Positions 27,441-37,394 are shown, counted from the stretch's first letter. The stretch is DNA of 64,000 nucleotides from JBHJHP01 sp042219825 (GCF_042219825.1 NZ_JBHJHQ010000002.1:186001-250000); one strand, 5' to 3'. Notes: generated by a model not told the origin, from the letters alone. Made by a program: numbers and translations.

Positions 27441-30236
27441 ATGAGAAATTCTAAACAAGTGGTTTTAACCTTCCTTCTGACGTTTATGTCAATGGGTGTT
27501 GTGCTTGCACAGCAGGATTCGGTTAATCTTGCCCCTGATGCAACTGTAACAACCTCATTTGTTTCACCCTGGGAGACATTGGGAGCAGTGAATGACGGCA
27601 AAGAGCCAACCAGTTCTGCAAAAACAGGAACGGCTTATGGTAACTGGAACGGAGAAGGCGACTATGGCATTTATAACTGGGTACAGTATGAATGGACCAA
27701 GGCTGTAAATATTACATCAACAGCAGTATATTGGTGGGATGATAATCCGGGTGCTGATGTGGGTATTGCACAACCAAATGATGCTTATATCGAATACTGG
27801 AATGGTGCAGCATGGGTCAATGCCGGAAATATTGGAACTGAACTGAACATGTATAATCAGTTAAACATCGGTAGTGTATGGGCTCAGCGTATCAGGATAA
27901 CCATGAAAAGTCCTGCAGCAACAGGAATTCTGGAGTGGAAGGTTTTCGGACAGGCAGGCGGGGATTGTGAAGCTACAGTATTTGGTGTTTCCCTGAACGT
28001 TAATGGCTCAGATATTAGTGAATCTGATGTTGCCAAAATTCTTGTAGGTGATAATCTGGTTATTACAGCCGATGAACAGGAAGGTGGACAGTATTTCTGG
28101 AACAGTTCAAACGGATTTACAGCCACCGGAAACCAGGTTAGTTTTGAAGATATGCAACTCAATCAATCCGGTACATATACGGTAATGTTTATTAATGAGT
28201 GCGGTGCTATCTCAGAGTCTGTTATTTACGTGACCGTGGGAGTGACCAATGATGGTACAGCCTATACATGGCCGACATATGATCCTCCGATCTATTATGA
28301 TTTCAGAGATGAATACCCGACACTTGAGATGCCTACAAAGGATCTGGACGATTGTGCCAACGTTGCAGGGCGTAAGTCATCCGAATGGTGGACTTTTGTC
28401 TGGGGCCCTAACAGACGTCAGGAAGTTACAGACTTAGCCATCGATAATATGCTTGAACGTTTTAACAAGGACTTCGCCTATTTCCGCGATACTATGGGAT
28501 GGCCGCCGGACCACAGAGCCAAAAACGGCTATCGCAGCGCTATATATTTATATGGTTCAGGCCTGTGTACCGATAATGCCGATACCAATGCACTTGGTGG
28601 CTGGATGGGAAATATAACTTATCAGGGTGAGAACTGGCCTATGGTATTGGCTTCATATTTCCCGGTGAGTAGGTTTGATCCTAAATATCCTGACGATGGT
28701 TCCATGGGAGCAATGATCCATGAAGGTATTCATGCCTTGCTGGCAGATTTACCGGGAGCAAAAAATTCAGCCTGGTTCCAGGAAGGAGGTAATACCTGGT
28801 TACAGCAGGAAATGGAAGTACGAAAATCCGGAGTCGAACCGCAGTCGATGGGTTTTCTTAATGTTGGTGCCTTGATCGCTCCGTTTATGCCAATTGAATG
28901 CTATAGTGGATGGTTGCAGGATGAAAGCTTTGGAGGTCCTTCTGCTGAAGGCGTAAATATGGGTGATGAAAATGGCCAGATATGTACATGGAAAAGTTTA
29001 TTGGGAGGAACCCAGTACGGAAATACATTCCCGATAGTTTTCAGCCAGATATTTGGTGATCATAGTGTTGCATGGATATGGAGATACTGTGAGAACAGGG
29101 TACTTGAAGGTATTGCAGATACTCTGGGCGATTATCAGACCAGACGTATGATTATGGAGTACAGGGCAAAAATGGCTATGCTTGACCTTGGAATGTGGTC
29201 GAAGGCTGCCCGCAATACGATTGATGGTTCTTTTGGTTTTGGAATTGGTGCAGAATGGCAACCTTCATGGCTGAACCCACGCATTTGGAATGCAACGCCT
29301 TACGTAATAACATCCGATGATGGTACGGGTCTACTAACACCGGAATACAGGACAACACCGGGATGGTCAGGTGCGAACCAAATTCCTTTGATAGTGAATT
29401 CAGATACGGTTAGTGTTGAATTTCTTCCCATCGGTAAGAACATGAGTTGCCAGTTGTGTTACAGGGCTACTGATGGATCTGTCGTTTACGGAGAGCCAGT
29501 GCTTGCCGGAGAATGTAAGTTGGCATTGGATAAAAAACCTGCTAATAATGTTGTCATTGCAGTAATATGTAATACAGATTATATTTATGAGGGTGAAAAT
29601 ACAAGAAAGGCACATTTTGATTATAAACTGAGAATGGGTAAAGGCATAAAAGAGCGGGCAAGCTGGAATACCAAATGGTATCATTGGGATTCAAATCTAA
29701 CGAACTCGACAATTCCCGTTTCAACGGTTAATTTCTATGCGAGTACCAGAACAATTGATGTTGGTTCAAGCGTAAAATTTACTGATTTATCAACTAATGT
29801 TGTCAGAGATTATTTATGGGATTTTGGGGATGGAACCACAAGTACCGAAGAAGACCCGGAGCATACTTATGATACAGCCGGAACCTATACTGTTTCGCTG
29901 ACGGTGGCCGGAACCAATGGAAGTATAACAAAGACAAGAACAGATTATATTACAGTAGCTTCAATAACAGGGATCAATAGTCTTAAATCTGATAAAACAA
30001 TAGTGGTGTTCCCGAATCCGGTTAAATCAGATAAGGTGATTAATATTAAATTCGGGAAGGATCTGACATCACCTGCAGTAATAAGACTGACAGATATAAA
30101 CGGGAGGCTTATCGCAATAAAAAACGCAACATCAAACACAACGCTGGATTGTCCTGAAAATGTGAGCCAGGGGGTTTATTTTGTATCGGTTAAAACAGGA
30201 GAAGACACTGAAGTTCATAAGCTGATAATACAATAA
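27441..30236 (+). CDS. Secreted HExxH (gluzincin-like) protein of unknown family with T9SS tag, copy 2
   Basis: A 931-residue paralogue of the protein at 20904. The order is: signal peptide (1-23), discoidin-like module (about 28-172), immunoglobulin-like module (about 178-268), the shared core (about 271-740), PKD domain (about 762-845, W-D-F-G-D-G-T) and a T9SS domain (about 854-931). H-E-G-I-H lies at His427-His431, and Glu448 in Q-E-G-G-N-T-W keeps the same sixteen-residue spacing; the His before that Glu in copy 1 is Gln here. Blocks such as W-T-F, N-G-Y-R-S-A-I-Y-L, F-M-P-I-E-C-Y-S-G-W and L-G-G-T-Q-Y-G-N are shared. The accessory modules differ, so the copies may attack different parts of one substrate. 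It is the last gene of the block, before a terminator. Confidence 0.75.
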   Translation: MRNSKQVVLTFLLTFMSMGVVLAQQDSVNLAPDATVTTSFVSPWETLGAVNDGKEPTSSAKTGTAYGNWNGEGDYGIYNWVQYEWTKAVNITSTAVYWWDDNPGADVGIAQPNDAYIEYWNGAAWVNAGNIGTELNMYNQLNIGSVWAQRIRITMKSPAATGILEWKVFGQAGGDCEATVFGVSLNVNGSDISESDVAKILVGDNLVITADEQEGGQYFWNSSNGFTATGNQVSFEDMQLNQSGTYTVMFINECGAISESVIYVTVGVTNDGTAYTWPTYDPPIYYDFRDEYPTLEMPTKDLDDCANVAGRKSSEWWTFVWGPNRRQEVTDLAIDNMLERFNKDFAYFRDTMGWPPDHRAKNGYRSAIYLYGSGLCTDNADTNALGGWMGNITYQGENWPMVLASYFPVSRFDPKYPDDGSMGAMIHEGIHALLADLPGAKNSAWFQEGGNTWLQQEMEVRKSGVEPQSMGFLNVGALIAPFMPIECYSGWLQDESFGGPSAEGVNMGDENGQICTWKSLLGGTQYGNTFPIVFSQIFGDHSVAWIWRYCENRVLEGIADTLGDYQTRRMIMEYRAKMAMLDLGMWSKAARNTIDGSFGFGIGAEWQPSWLNPRIWNATPYVITSDDGTGLLTPEYRTTPGWSGANQIPLIVNSDTVSVEFLPIGKNMSCQLCYRATDGSVVYGEPVLAGECKLALDKKPANNVVIAVICNTDYIYEGENTRKAHFDYKLRMGKGIKERASWNTKWYHWDSNLTNSTIPVSTVNFYASTRTIDVGSSVKFTDLSTNVVRDYLWDFGDGTTSTEEDPEHTYDTAGTYTVSLTVAGTNGSITKTRTDYITVASITGINSLKSDKTIVVFPNPVKSDKVINIKFGKDLTSPAVIRLTDINGRLIAIKNATSNTTLDCPENVSQGVYFVSVKTGEDTEVHKLIIQ

Positions 30237-30265
30237 TAAATAGTTTTTCATAGTAATTTGCTCAG

Positions 30266-30300
30266 AAAAGGTCGGGATGTTTACATTCCGTCCTTTTTTT
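30266..30300. terminator. Bidirectional terminator hairpin
   Basis: An imperfect stem (AAAGGTCGGGATG pairing with CATTCCGTCCTTT, with one mismatch and one G-U) is followed by a T-run on the + strand and has an A-run on its left. It sits between two convergent genes and can serve both. Confidence 0.6.
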
Positions 30301-30324
30301 ATGCCTTCCTTTCGTCAACTTGAA

Positions 30325-30975
30325 TTAGTATGCAATAACCGGTTTTTTGTGAATATATGCATTCGAATCAATTTGCCTGACAATAAAATCGGCCAGGTCA
30401 GCGCGGCTTATTCTTCTTCCACCTTTTGGAGTATGCCTGTTCTGAATTCTGTATTTACCGGTAAATGCTTTATGCGTCAGGTAAGTTGGCCGTACACAAA
30501 TCCAGTCAATATCATTTGTGTCGTCCAAAATCGTTTCCCAACGGGTTTGGTCGTAATAAACCTTATTGAAATTAGGACGAATGATACGGTTCAGGAAAAA
30601 ATTATCGGTCGAAGAATCACTCATGTCAATCAGTCCGGCAGTGATGGTAATCAATTTTTTTATTTTGGTTACTCTCATTGCTGCAAGGATATTCCGGCCT
30701 CCTTCGGAATAGATCTCTGTATAATTGTTGTTCGTTCCGGTTCCCAGTGCTGAAATAACCAAATCACAGCCTTTAAAATGTTCTTTCAGTTTTTCAGGCT
30801 CAAACACACCTCCTGTTATAAGTTCAACCTGCCCTTCCTCTATTTGTCCAAGTTCTTTTAGGTCTAGATTTGTAGGATTTCGCACTAATGCTTTGACATT
30901 ATAATTTTCTTTAATCAATCGTTTAAGTACTTCACGTCCGGTGCTTCCTGTGGCACCCAGTAAGAATATTTTCAT
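30325..30975 (-). CDS. NAD(P)H-binding protein (SDR/NmrA-like)
   Basis: A 216-residue Rossmann-fold protein starting with the dinucleotide motif G-A-T-G-S-T-G-R-E-V (about residues 7-16), with V-I-S-A-L-G-T-G (about 71-78) as the typical second motif of NAD(P)-binding atypical SDR proteins. The Tyr-x-x-x-Lys catalytic pair of classical SDRs is not obvious, which is usual for this subgroup, whose members act as reductases or redox sensors. No signal peptide. It is the last gene of a minus-strand group and is 75 bases downstream of the AraC regulator gene. Its substrate is unknown. Confidence 0.85.
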   Translation of the reverse strand: MKIFLLGATGSTGREVLKRLIKENYNVKALVRNPTNLDLKELGQIEEGQVELITGGVFEPEKLKEHFKGCDLVISALGTGTNNNYTEIYSEGGRNILAAMRVTKIKKLITITAGLIDMSDSSTDNFFLNRIIRPNFNKVYYDQTRWETILDDTNDIDWICVRPTYLTHKAFTGKYRIQNRHTPKGGRRISRADLADFIVRQIDSNAYIHKKPVIAY

Positions 30976-31050
30976 CTCATCATGATTTTTATGTTCTTAA
31001 TCTTACGCAAAGATAGAGATGAAGAAAATTAAATACTTTTAATAATCAAA

Positions 31051-31935
31051 TCAAAAACCGGACAAACCGTGTATTATTTGATTTTTGAATACTGATGGTG
31101 TTTGACCTGTGATTTTCTTAAACAGACGGGAGAAATAGGACGGGTCATCAATCCCAACATCATAGCAAATCTCACTAATATCCTTGCTGGAACTGAACAT
31201 AAGGAGTTGACTTTGAAGAATAATAATATTCTGGATAATTTGTTTACTGCTTTTATTGAAATGAGCTTTCACGCATCTGTTCATGTAATTTTCAGAAACG
31301 CCTAATTCTTTGGCATAAAATTTTACATATTTGTGCGTCTTATAATGTTCATTTGCCAGTTGTTTAAACCTAATGGCTATTTCATTTTGTCTTGAAAGTG
31401 TCTTTTTGTTCTTAGATAAACCATTCAATTTGTAGATCAATGCCTGTAAAAGTCCGGTTCCCACTTTACGTTTTGGATCGATAGAAGAAATTTCACTGTA
31501 CAATAAGTCACATAGTGTTTTAAGCCACTGGTTATTATCTGCATTCAGATTGATTAAAGTTTCAATTGCCAACAAATCAGGTAACTCATCATTACTGACG
31601 GTTGAAGAGATTACTTTATCTTCCAGAAGAATGAAGAATCCAACTAATTCATCTTTAACTGATTTGATTGAAAAAGCTTCTCCCTCCGGAACATATAAAA
31701 TGGCGGGCGCCTTAATATTATAGGTTTCAATTCCTACCTGATGGTTAAATTCACCTTTATTCAGATATACAAAAAAATGATAATCAGCCTGAAGAAGCGG
31801 TGTGGGAAGTATCAGGTACTTAGAAATAAACTCCAATGGATAAATTTGCAAAGGAGTATTTTGCCATTTGAATCCTGTTGGAAGTTTTTTTATATAGCTC
31901 TCGATAAAATTGTTATATGTAGTATTTTGAGTCAT
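31051..31935 (-). CDS. AraC-family transcriptional regulator
   Basis: A 294-residue soluble regulator. The N-terminal half (about 20-160) looks like a cupin-type ligand-binding domain with V-Y-L-N-K-G-E. The C-terminal half (about 190-290) holds the two HTH motifs, the second with D-I-S-E-I-C-Y-D-V-G and S-Y-F-S-R-L-F-K-K-I-T-G-Q-T-P, the classical AraC signature. It lies between DUF169 (27 bases upstream) and the NAD(P)-binding gene, so it probably controls this small operon rather than the glycan locus, but this is inference. Confidence 0.9.
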   Translation of the reverse strand: MTQNTTYNNFIESYIKKLPTGFKWQNTPLQIYPLEFISKYLILPTPLLQADYHFFVYLNKGEFNHQVGIETYNIKAPAILYVPEGEAFSIKSVKDELVGFFILLEDKVISSTVSNDELPDLLAIETLINLNADNNQWLKTLCDLLYSEISSIDPKRKVGTGLLQALIYKLNGLSKNKKTLSRQNEIAIRFKQLANEHYKTHKYVKFYAKELGVSENYMNRCVKAHFNKSSKQIIQNIIILQSQLLMFSSSKDISEICYDVGIDDPSYFSRLFKKITGQTPSVFKNQIIHGLSGF

Positions 31936-31962
31936 TTTATTATCGTTTCTGGTAGAAAAATT

Positions 31963-32697
31963 CTAACCTATCCTTGGCGCAATTTTAAGCCATGTTTCCT
32001 TGGTTAGAAAACTTTCGTCAACCTGATCTTCCAATTCTAAAAAGCGTTTATAAGGAAGCGCGAATGATAGAGTATCCTTGTCTACAAGTTTTCGCACTGA
32101 TAGATCTGTCAGTCCTACAAAACAAGTTGAGCCACCTTTCTCTGCCTCATTAAGAGGTAGCAATATTGTTTGCTGGCATCCTGCGGCAAAGTCTGTTTTT
32201 ACATTATCCTGAGTCTCCTTATCATAATTGGCAAGCAGTATAAGCGCTGAAAGCTGATCAGCATTGACCATGAGAATAATTACTTCCGGGATCTCGACTT
32301 CTTTTAATTCCGAAAGGGGCTTAAAGATTATGTACTTATCGGTAACAATTTGTGGTAATCCTGTAGCAAATTTTTCGGCAAGCTCCATATTTTTAAGATA
32401 ATACTCACCTTCTCTTCCATCCGGGAAACCAGAAGATAACAGATGCTTAATAAAATTCATATCATAACAACCGAACCCTAATCCGACCTGACCGCCCATA
32501 CAAGGCGTCGTTTTTTTATCAAATACAGCTGTTCTCCCATTCGCTGCGGCATTTAATAACGAAACGACACAACCCCATCTACCTTCTTTAAACTGTGTGG
32601 CACCTTCAGGTATTATTGTTGAACGAAATACAGCAACCGGATGATATTTTAACATTATCGCATCTGCAATTTTACTTGTCCTAATCAGTCTCATCAT
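31963..32697 (-). CDS. DUF169 family protein
   Basis: A 244-residue protein fitting DUF169: an N-terminal P-V-A-V-F-R segment, then W-G-C-V-V near residue 41, C-M-G-G near residue 66, G-L-G-F-G-C-Y near residue 72, and later Q-Q-T. The three spaced Cys residues are a family feature and may bind a metal or cofactor. Members are widespread in anaerobes and have no settled function. It starts with two adjacent ATGs. It lies 24 bases downstream of the deacetylase gene and 27 bases upstream of the AraC gene, so it is in one transcript with both. Confidence 0.75.
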   Translation of the reverse strand: MMRLIRTSKIADAIMLKYHPVAVFRSTIIPEGATQFKEGRWGCVVSLLNAAANGRTAVFDKKTTPCMGGQVGLGFGCYDMNFIKHLLSSGFPDGREGEYYLKNMELAEKFATGLPQIVTDKYIIFKPLSELKEVEIPEVIILMVNADQLSALILLANYDKETQDNVKTDFAAGCQQTILLPLNEAEKGGSTCFVGLTDLSVRKLVDKDTLSFALPYKRFLELEDQVDESFLTKETWLKIAPRIG

Positions 32698-32721
32698 GTC
32701 TTTTATAAAAAGTATGTAAAA

Positions 32722-33486
32722 TCATGGAATGTAATTTTTTAAGTCGCGCATGGCTATAACCTTGTAGCCATGGTCATGCATATATTTCAGATACCCGCTA
32801 AAAAGTTCCGGTGAAGTATTCACATGCGGATGAACAATGTCTGGTACACCGTGAATGGTAAATACTATGATATCTCCGGGTTTGGAATTCTTTAGTATAT
32901 CCATGATCCGGTTCTTTGCGTTTTCATCAGATCCGGTAGTGCTGTAGCTCGGGATCAGTAGAAGATTGTCCTGTGCAGGAACAAAATTTCTGCTTCCTCC
33001 AATGCGGGCATAGGTATATCCCATATCTTTTAACACGACTTTAGCCAATGAAGCAGTATCATAACCAGGATAAGCAAATGAAACCGGTTTAGGAATATTG
33101 TGTGCTTTACATTTATCTTCAATATAAGCAATCTGTTCTTCCATTTCACTGCGATGCATGCTGTTCACGTGTTTATGGGTTCTGGTATGATTTCCGATCT
33201 CAAATCCCATGTTATTGAGTTCGCTTATCTGGTTCCAGTTCATATATTGCAATGTGTCTGCTGGTGTACGACGGGGATATTCACAAATAAAAAAGGTTCC
33301 GCCAAATCCGTACTGCTTTAATAGAGGGGCAACATATGTATAATGGCTGATAACAGCATCGTCAAAGGTGAGAACGATTATTGGCGCATCAGAACCTGAT
33401 TCAGACTTTTCTGACTTATTGAATTTACAGGATTGAAAACTAAGCAGAATTAAAAGGAAATACCCGGTTTTTTTGATCATATTCAT
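32722..33486 (-). CDS. Polysaccharide deacetylase (NodB domain) lipoprotein
   Basis: A 254-residue protein with a lipoprotein signal (S-F-Q-S-C, Cys20) and a CE4/NodB homology domain. T-F-D-D (about residues 39-42) gives the catalytic base and metal Asp, and H-T-R-T-H (about 98-102) the two metal-binding His residues. These enzymes remove N- or O-acetyl groups from polysaccharides in the envelope; the substrate is not clear. An in-frame ATG two codons downstream could also be used. It is the first gene of the minus-strand group and diverges from the HTCS gene across a 272-base gap, in which I see no firm promoter. Confidence 0.88.
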   Translation of the reverse strand: MNMIKKTGYFLLILLSFQSCKFNKSEKSESGSDAPIIVLTFDDAVISHYTYVAPLLKQYGFGGTFFICEYPRRTPADTLQYMNWNQISELNNMGFEIGNHTRTHKHVNSMHRSEMEEQIAYIEDKCKAHNIPKPVSFAYPGYDTASLAKVVLKDMGYTYARIGGSRNFVPAQDNLLLIPSYSTTGSDENAKNRIMDILKNSKPGDIIVFTIHGVPDIVHPHVNTSPELFSGYLKYMHDHGYKVIAMRDLKNYIP

Positions 33487-33758
33487 AATATCAGATTTTT
33501 ATACTTTCAGAACGTATGACATATAAAAATAAAATCACTGATGAAATTTGAATGGACATGATCAAAGATAGAGCTAAATCTGTTTTTGAAGTAAAATGAA
33601 TGGATGAATATTGGATCAATAATTGCCAAATTCTATCGTTTTAAGACATTCGTTTGTAAATTCGGTAAAGTATGGGTTATTTAGTAAAGTGTTTAATTTA
33701 ATGCAATACAATAACTGAAAGTGAAATATCATATAACAGGTATTAATGGATTGTATCA

Positions 33759-36700
33759 ATGAAGAGTGCTTTACGTTTTATACTGTGCTTGATCTGGCTA
33801 TGTTGCAGTGCTGAGAATTTATTTTCGCAGGATCTTTTTTTTGAAGTCGAAAGAGGTACGGATATTTCTCCAAATACATCTATCCATGGTATTGCAAAAG
33901 ATTCCCTGGGATATATCTGGTTTGGAAGTTGGAGTGGATTATACCGGTTTGATGGGAATAAATTTGATGTATTTAATCATATTCAGGGGGATTCGTTATC
34001 TGTACCTAATAACAGAATCCGTAATTTAATCACAGATGATAACCAACAGCTATGGATTCTTACATTTGATAACAAATATGTTAAGTACAATTATGGACTA
34101 GATTATTTTCGAACGATACCTGACAGTTTAGTCCCTAATAATGTTTCACTCTTACTGAGTTATATTCCCAACCAGTTAAACCGGAATAAAACCATTCACG
34201 GTTATAGTTATTACATTTCGGGGAATGTGTTCACTTCGTATAATACAGCTACAGGAGATGAACGACGATATCATTCCAATCTTTGGCAACCCGGCGCATT
34301 GACAGATGATTATATTACATGTTTTTATATTGATAATCAGAATTTTATATGGTTGGGATCGAGGAGTGGTACTGTGTATAAAGTTAATACAAACAGAAAA
34401 CCCTTTAATTTATTTCATCTGATAAACGAAAATTCAGAACAACCGGTATTAACTTCTGTAAGGTCAATTCTTAAAACTGACAATGAACTTTGGCTGGGAA
34501 CAAACAACGATGGTATGTTCATTTATAAAAACGGGAAGTTGGGGAAGCACCATCCTTACCTCAGATCGAAGAATGAACAGAAACAAATCAGGGCATTACT
34601 GGAAGATAAGTTTGGCAGAATATGGGTTGGTGGTTTGAAGGGGATTAGCTGTTATGATCCGGAGACCCAAAAAAGTACTGAAATATTGAATAAAACTCTT
34701 TTCCCGGATATTTTGGTAAGTTCGGTTTATAGTTTAGTCAGTTCCAATGATGGAAATATCTGGGCAGGTTTATACAACGGACTTGTTAGAATTAATGTGG
34801 AGAATCATCAGCTGAAGTTTTATGATTTCTCGGGGGAAATTGATAACCATAGTGTTATGAGCCTGGTTGAAGACCAGTTTCATAATTTATGGATCGCTAC
34901 TGAAGGTGCCGGTATTGTTGTGTTATGTCCTGACAGCATTGGGAACTATAACGAAGTTCAACACATCGATAATACTAAGGGAGAAAGGAAAAGGCTAACG
35001 GGTAATCTGGTATATACCTTATATGAGGATCAGCGAGGAGAAATCTGGGCAGGAACATCAGAAGCCTTAAACAGGATTAATCCTGAGAATTATTCTGTTA
35101 CATCCTATGAGATGAAGGATGGATTGCAGGATCAATACATCTCGGCTATTACAGGAGACGAAAATGGTAACATATGGATAGCCCATAAAAAAGGGATATC
35201 GAGGTTTAATCTTGGTACATCAAAGATTTATAATTATTCGCTTCAGGAAAATAATATGAGCTGGGTTTTTCTGGATGGCGCATGTTATAACGATACATTG
35301 AATAATACTATATTTTTTGGATCCAGAGAAGGGTATGTGTCTTTTAATCCTGATCTGATTAATTCGGATGATTATCAGCCCGTATTATTGTTTTCAAAAC
35401 TATACGTGTCTGGAATTGAGGTTAAACCCGGAAAATCAATTAATAATCAGGTCATATTAAATAAGGTACTGATTAATACCAAAAAAATAATTCTTAATAA
35501 CAATAACCGAAGTTTCTCAATTGCGTTGGTCGATTTAAACTATGAGAATAAAAATGGTGATGTGATCTTCTATAAACTGGAAGGTTTTGACGAAGATTAT
35601 GTGCAGACCAAACACAATATAATACCTTATTCAAAAATACCTTCTGGCAATTATACACTGTCAGCTTATGTAGCGACCTCTGATGGGATCATTTCTGATA
35701 GCATACACCTGTTTATTCGCATCATGCCTCCCTGGTATGCCACAAGGGTAGCTTATGTCATTTATGTATTATTATTGTTAGGCGTTATATATATGGCTTA
35801 CAGGATTATTATTTCCCGTGAACGCCTGAAAAGCCAATTGCTGATTGAAAAACTGAATCTGGAAAAACAGGAAGAGATAAATAAAGAGAAGATTGATTTT
35901 TTTACCAATGTGTCACATGAGTTAAAAACACCACTAACCTTAATTGTCGATCCGATCAAACAGTTGAAAAACAGACATCTGTCATCAGATAATAAGGCAC
36001 TTTATCTGGAGCTTATTGAACGTAATGTAATGCATCTTTCGAATCTTATCAATCAACTGTTGGACTTTAGAAAATCAGAAACCAGAAAAATTTTACCGGA
36101 TTATACCCTCGAAAATGGGATTCGTATTGTCAGGGAGAGCGTGTTGTCATTTAGTATGATGGCCATGAACCGAAAAATAGATTTGGTTTTCAATTCAGAA
36201 ATTGAAGAGTTAATTGGATATTATGATAGAGAAAGACTTGAAAAAATATTGTTAAATCTGATATCCAATGCGTTTAAATATACGCCTGATGGTGGTAGAA
36301 TAGAGGTGCTATTTAGTTTTGGGAAAGACAAGAACAGGTATGTTGTTGTAATTAAAGATAGTGGTGTTGGCATAAAGAGAGAAGCGCTTAAAACGATCTT
36401 TGAACCTTTTAATAATGAAGGAACAAAGCCTTTCTATGGCTATTCATCAGGTATGGGGCTGACAATAACAAGAAATTATGTTGATATTCTGGGAGGGACT
36501 ATTAAAATTGAGAGTGATAAGAATAAAGGGACAATAGTCAGCTTAAGCTTTCCTTATAATGAACCTGAAACAGGATTATCAGGAATGCAGAACCATATCC
36601 TGAATAATACATCAGAAGCAGAAGATTTGAATTCAAGCGGACCTTCAGTTCTGATTGTTGAAGATAATCCTGATGTGCTATCTTACCTTACCGCTGAACT

Positions 36701-37394
36701 TGGAGATACATACACACTGCTTTCGGAGAATAATGGAGAAGATGGTTTGAAAAGTGCTGTTCAGAATATACCTGATATGATCATTTCTGATGTAATGATG
36801 CCCAGGATGGACGGAATAGCGATGTGTAACCTGGTTAAGACCAATGCAAAAACAAGCCATATTCCTGTTATATTATTAACTGCCAAAGGGACAAATGAAG
36901 ATCAGATTATTGGATTGAAGAGTGGAGCAGACCTTTATATTCAAAAACCCTTTAATGTAGAAGTATTGAAAGCTCAGATCAAGAGTACGCTGGAAAACAG
37001 GCAAAAAATGCAGAAGCAACTTGCAGGTGCTAAGTTCATTGGTGATATTATGAATCAAAATATTGATCCGGATAACGCATTTCTAAATAAATCTATTGAG
37101 TTTGTAAAGAGGAATATTGACAATGTTAACTTCAATACAGAAGAACTTGCAAAGTTTCTTGAAATAAGTCCCCGGCAGCTTTATCGCAAACTTAAGGCTG
37201 TAACGGGAAGTACAGTACAGGAGTTCATTGTTCGTATAAGAATGGAGCGGGCATCAGAACTCTTACTAACAACCGGAATGACAATTTCTGAGATAGCTTA
37301 TAAAGTAGGTTTTACAGAACCTTCAAATTTTTCCAGAACATTCTCCAGACATTTTGGAAGCAGCCCTTCAAAATACAGATCAGGTAAAAAATAA
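33759..37394 (+). CDS. Hybrid two-component system sensor/regulator (HTCS)
   Basis: A 1211-residue single-chain regulator. The order is: signal peptide (about 1-23), two-component propeller repeats (about 30-560), YYY immunoglobulin-like domain (about 575-655), one transmembrane segment (about 665-683), HisKA with phospho-accepting His720 (V-S-H-E-L-K-T-P), HATPase with N-box L-I-S-N-A-F-K-Y (about 815-930), receiver with acceptor Asp1011 (I-S-D-V-M-M-P) and an AraC HTH domain (about 1110-1211). HTCS proteins bind oligosaccharides in the periplasm and switch on nearby glycan genes. It precedes PL11 and GH2 and likely controls them, and perhaps the 2892-30236 block. It shares its sensor layout with the kinase-less protein at 9545. 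Confidence 0.95.
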   Translation: MKSALRFILCLIWLCCSAENLFSQDLFFEVERGTDISPNTSIHGIAKDSLGYIWFGSWSGLYRFDGNKFDVFNHIQGDSLSVPNNRIRNLITDDNQQLWILTFDNKYVKYNYGLDYFRTIPDSLVPNNVSLLLSYIPNQLNRNKTIHGYSYYISGNVFTSYNTATGDERRYHSNLWQPGALTDDYITCFYIDNQNFIWLGSRSGTVYKVNTNRKPFNLFHLINENSEQPVLTSVRSILKTDNELWLGTNNDGMFIYKNGKLGKHHPYLRSKNEQKQIRALLEDKFGRIWVGGLKGISCYDPETQKSTEILNKTLFPDILVSSVYSLVSSNDGNIWAGLYNGLVRINVENHQLKFYDFSGEIDNHSVMSLVEDQFHNLWIATEGAGIVVLCPDSIGNYNEVQHIDNTKGERKRLTGNLVYTLYEDQRGEIWAGTSEALNRINPENYSVTSYEMKDGLQDQYISAITGDENGNIWIAHKKGISRFNLGTSKIYNYSLQENNMSWVFLDGACYNDTLNNTIFFGSREGYVSFNPDLINSDDYQPVLLFSKLYVSGIEVKPGKSINNQVILNKVLINTKKIILNNNNRSFSIALVDLNYENKNGDVIFYKLEGFDEDYVQTKHNIIPYSKIPSGNYTLSAYVATSDGIISDSIHLFIRIMPPWYATRVAYVIYVLLLLGVIYMAYRIIISRERLKSQLLIEKLNLEKQEEINKEKIDFFTNVSHELKTPLTLIVDPIKQLKNRHLSSDNKALYLELIERNVMHLSNLINQLLDFRKSETRKILPDYTLENGIRIVRESVLSFSMMAMNRKIDLVFNSEIEELIGYYDRERLEKILLNLISNAFKYTPDGGRIEVLFSFGKDKNRYVVVIKDSGVGIKREALKTIFEPFNNEGTKPFYGYSSGMGLTITRNYVDILGGTIKIESDKNKGTIVSLSFPYNEPETGLSGMQNHILNNTSEAEDLNSSGPSVLIVEDNPDVLSYLTAELGDTYTLLSENNGEDGLKSAVQNIPDMIISDVMMPRMDGIAMCNLVKTNAKTSHIPVILLTAKGTNEDQIIGLKSGADLYIQKPFNVEVLKAQIKSTLENRQKMQKQLAGAKFIGDIMNQNIDPDNAFLNKSIEFVKRNIDNVNFNTEELAKFLEISPRQLYRKLKAVTGSTVQEFIVRIRMERASELLLTTGMTISEIAYKVGFTEPSNFSRTFSRHFGSSPSKYRSGKK

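Noticed and set aside
30277..30753. 158-codon + strand ORF opposite the NAD(P)-binding gene
   Set aside because: The minus strand holds a complete Rossmann-fold gene; the + strand ORF starts inside the terminator and shows no domain.
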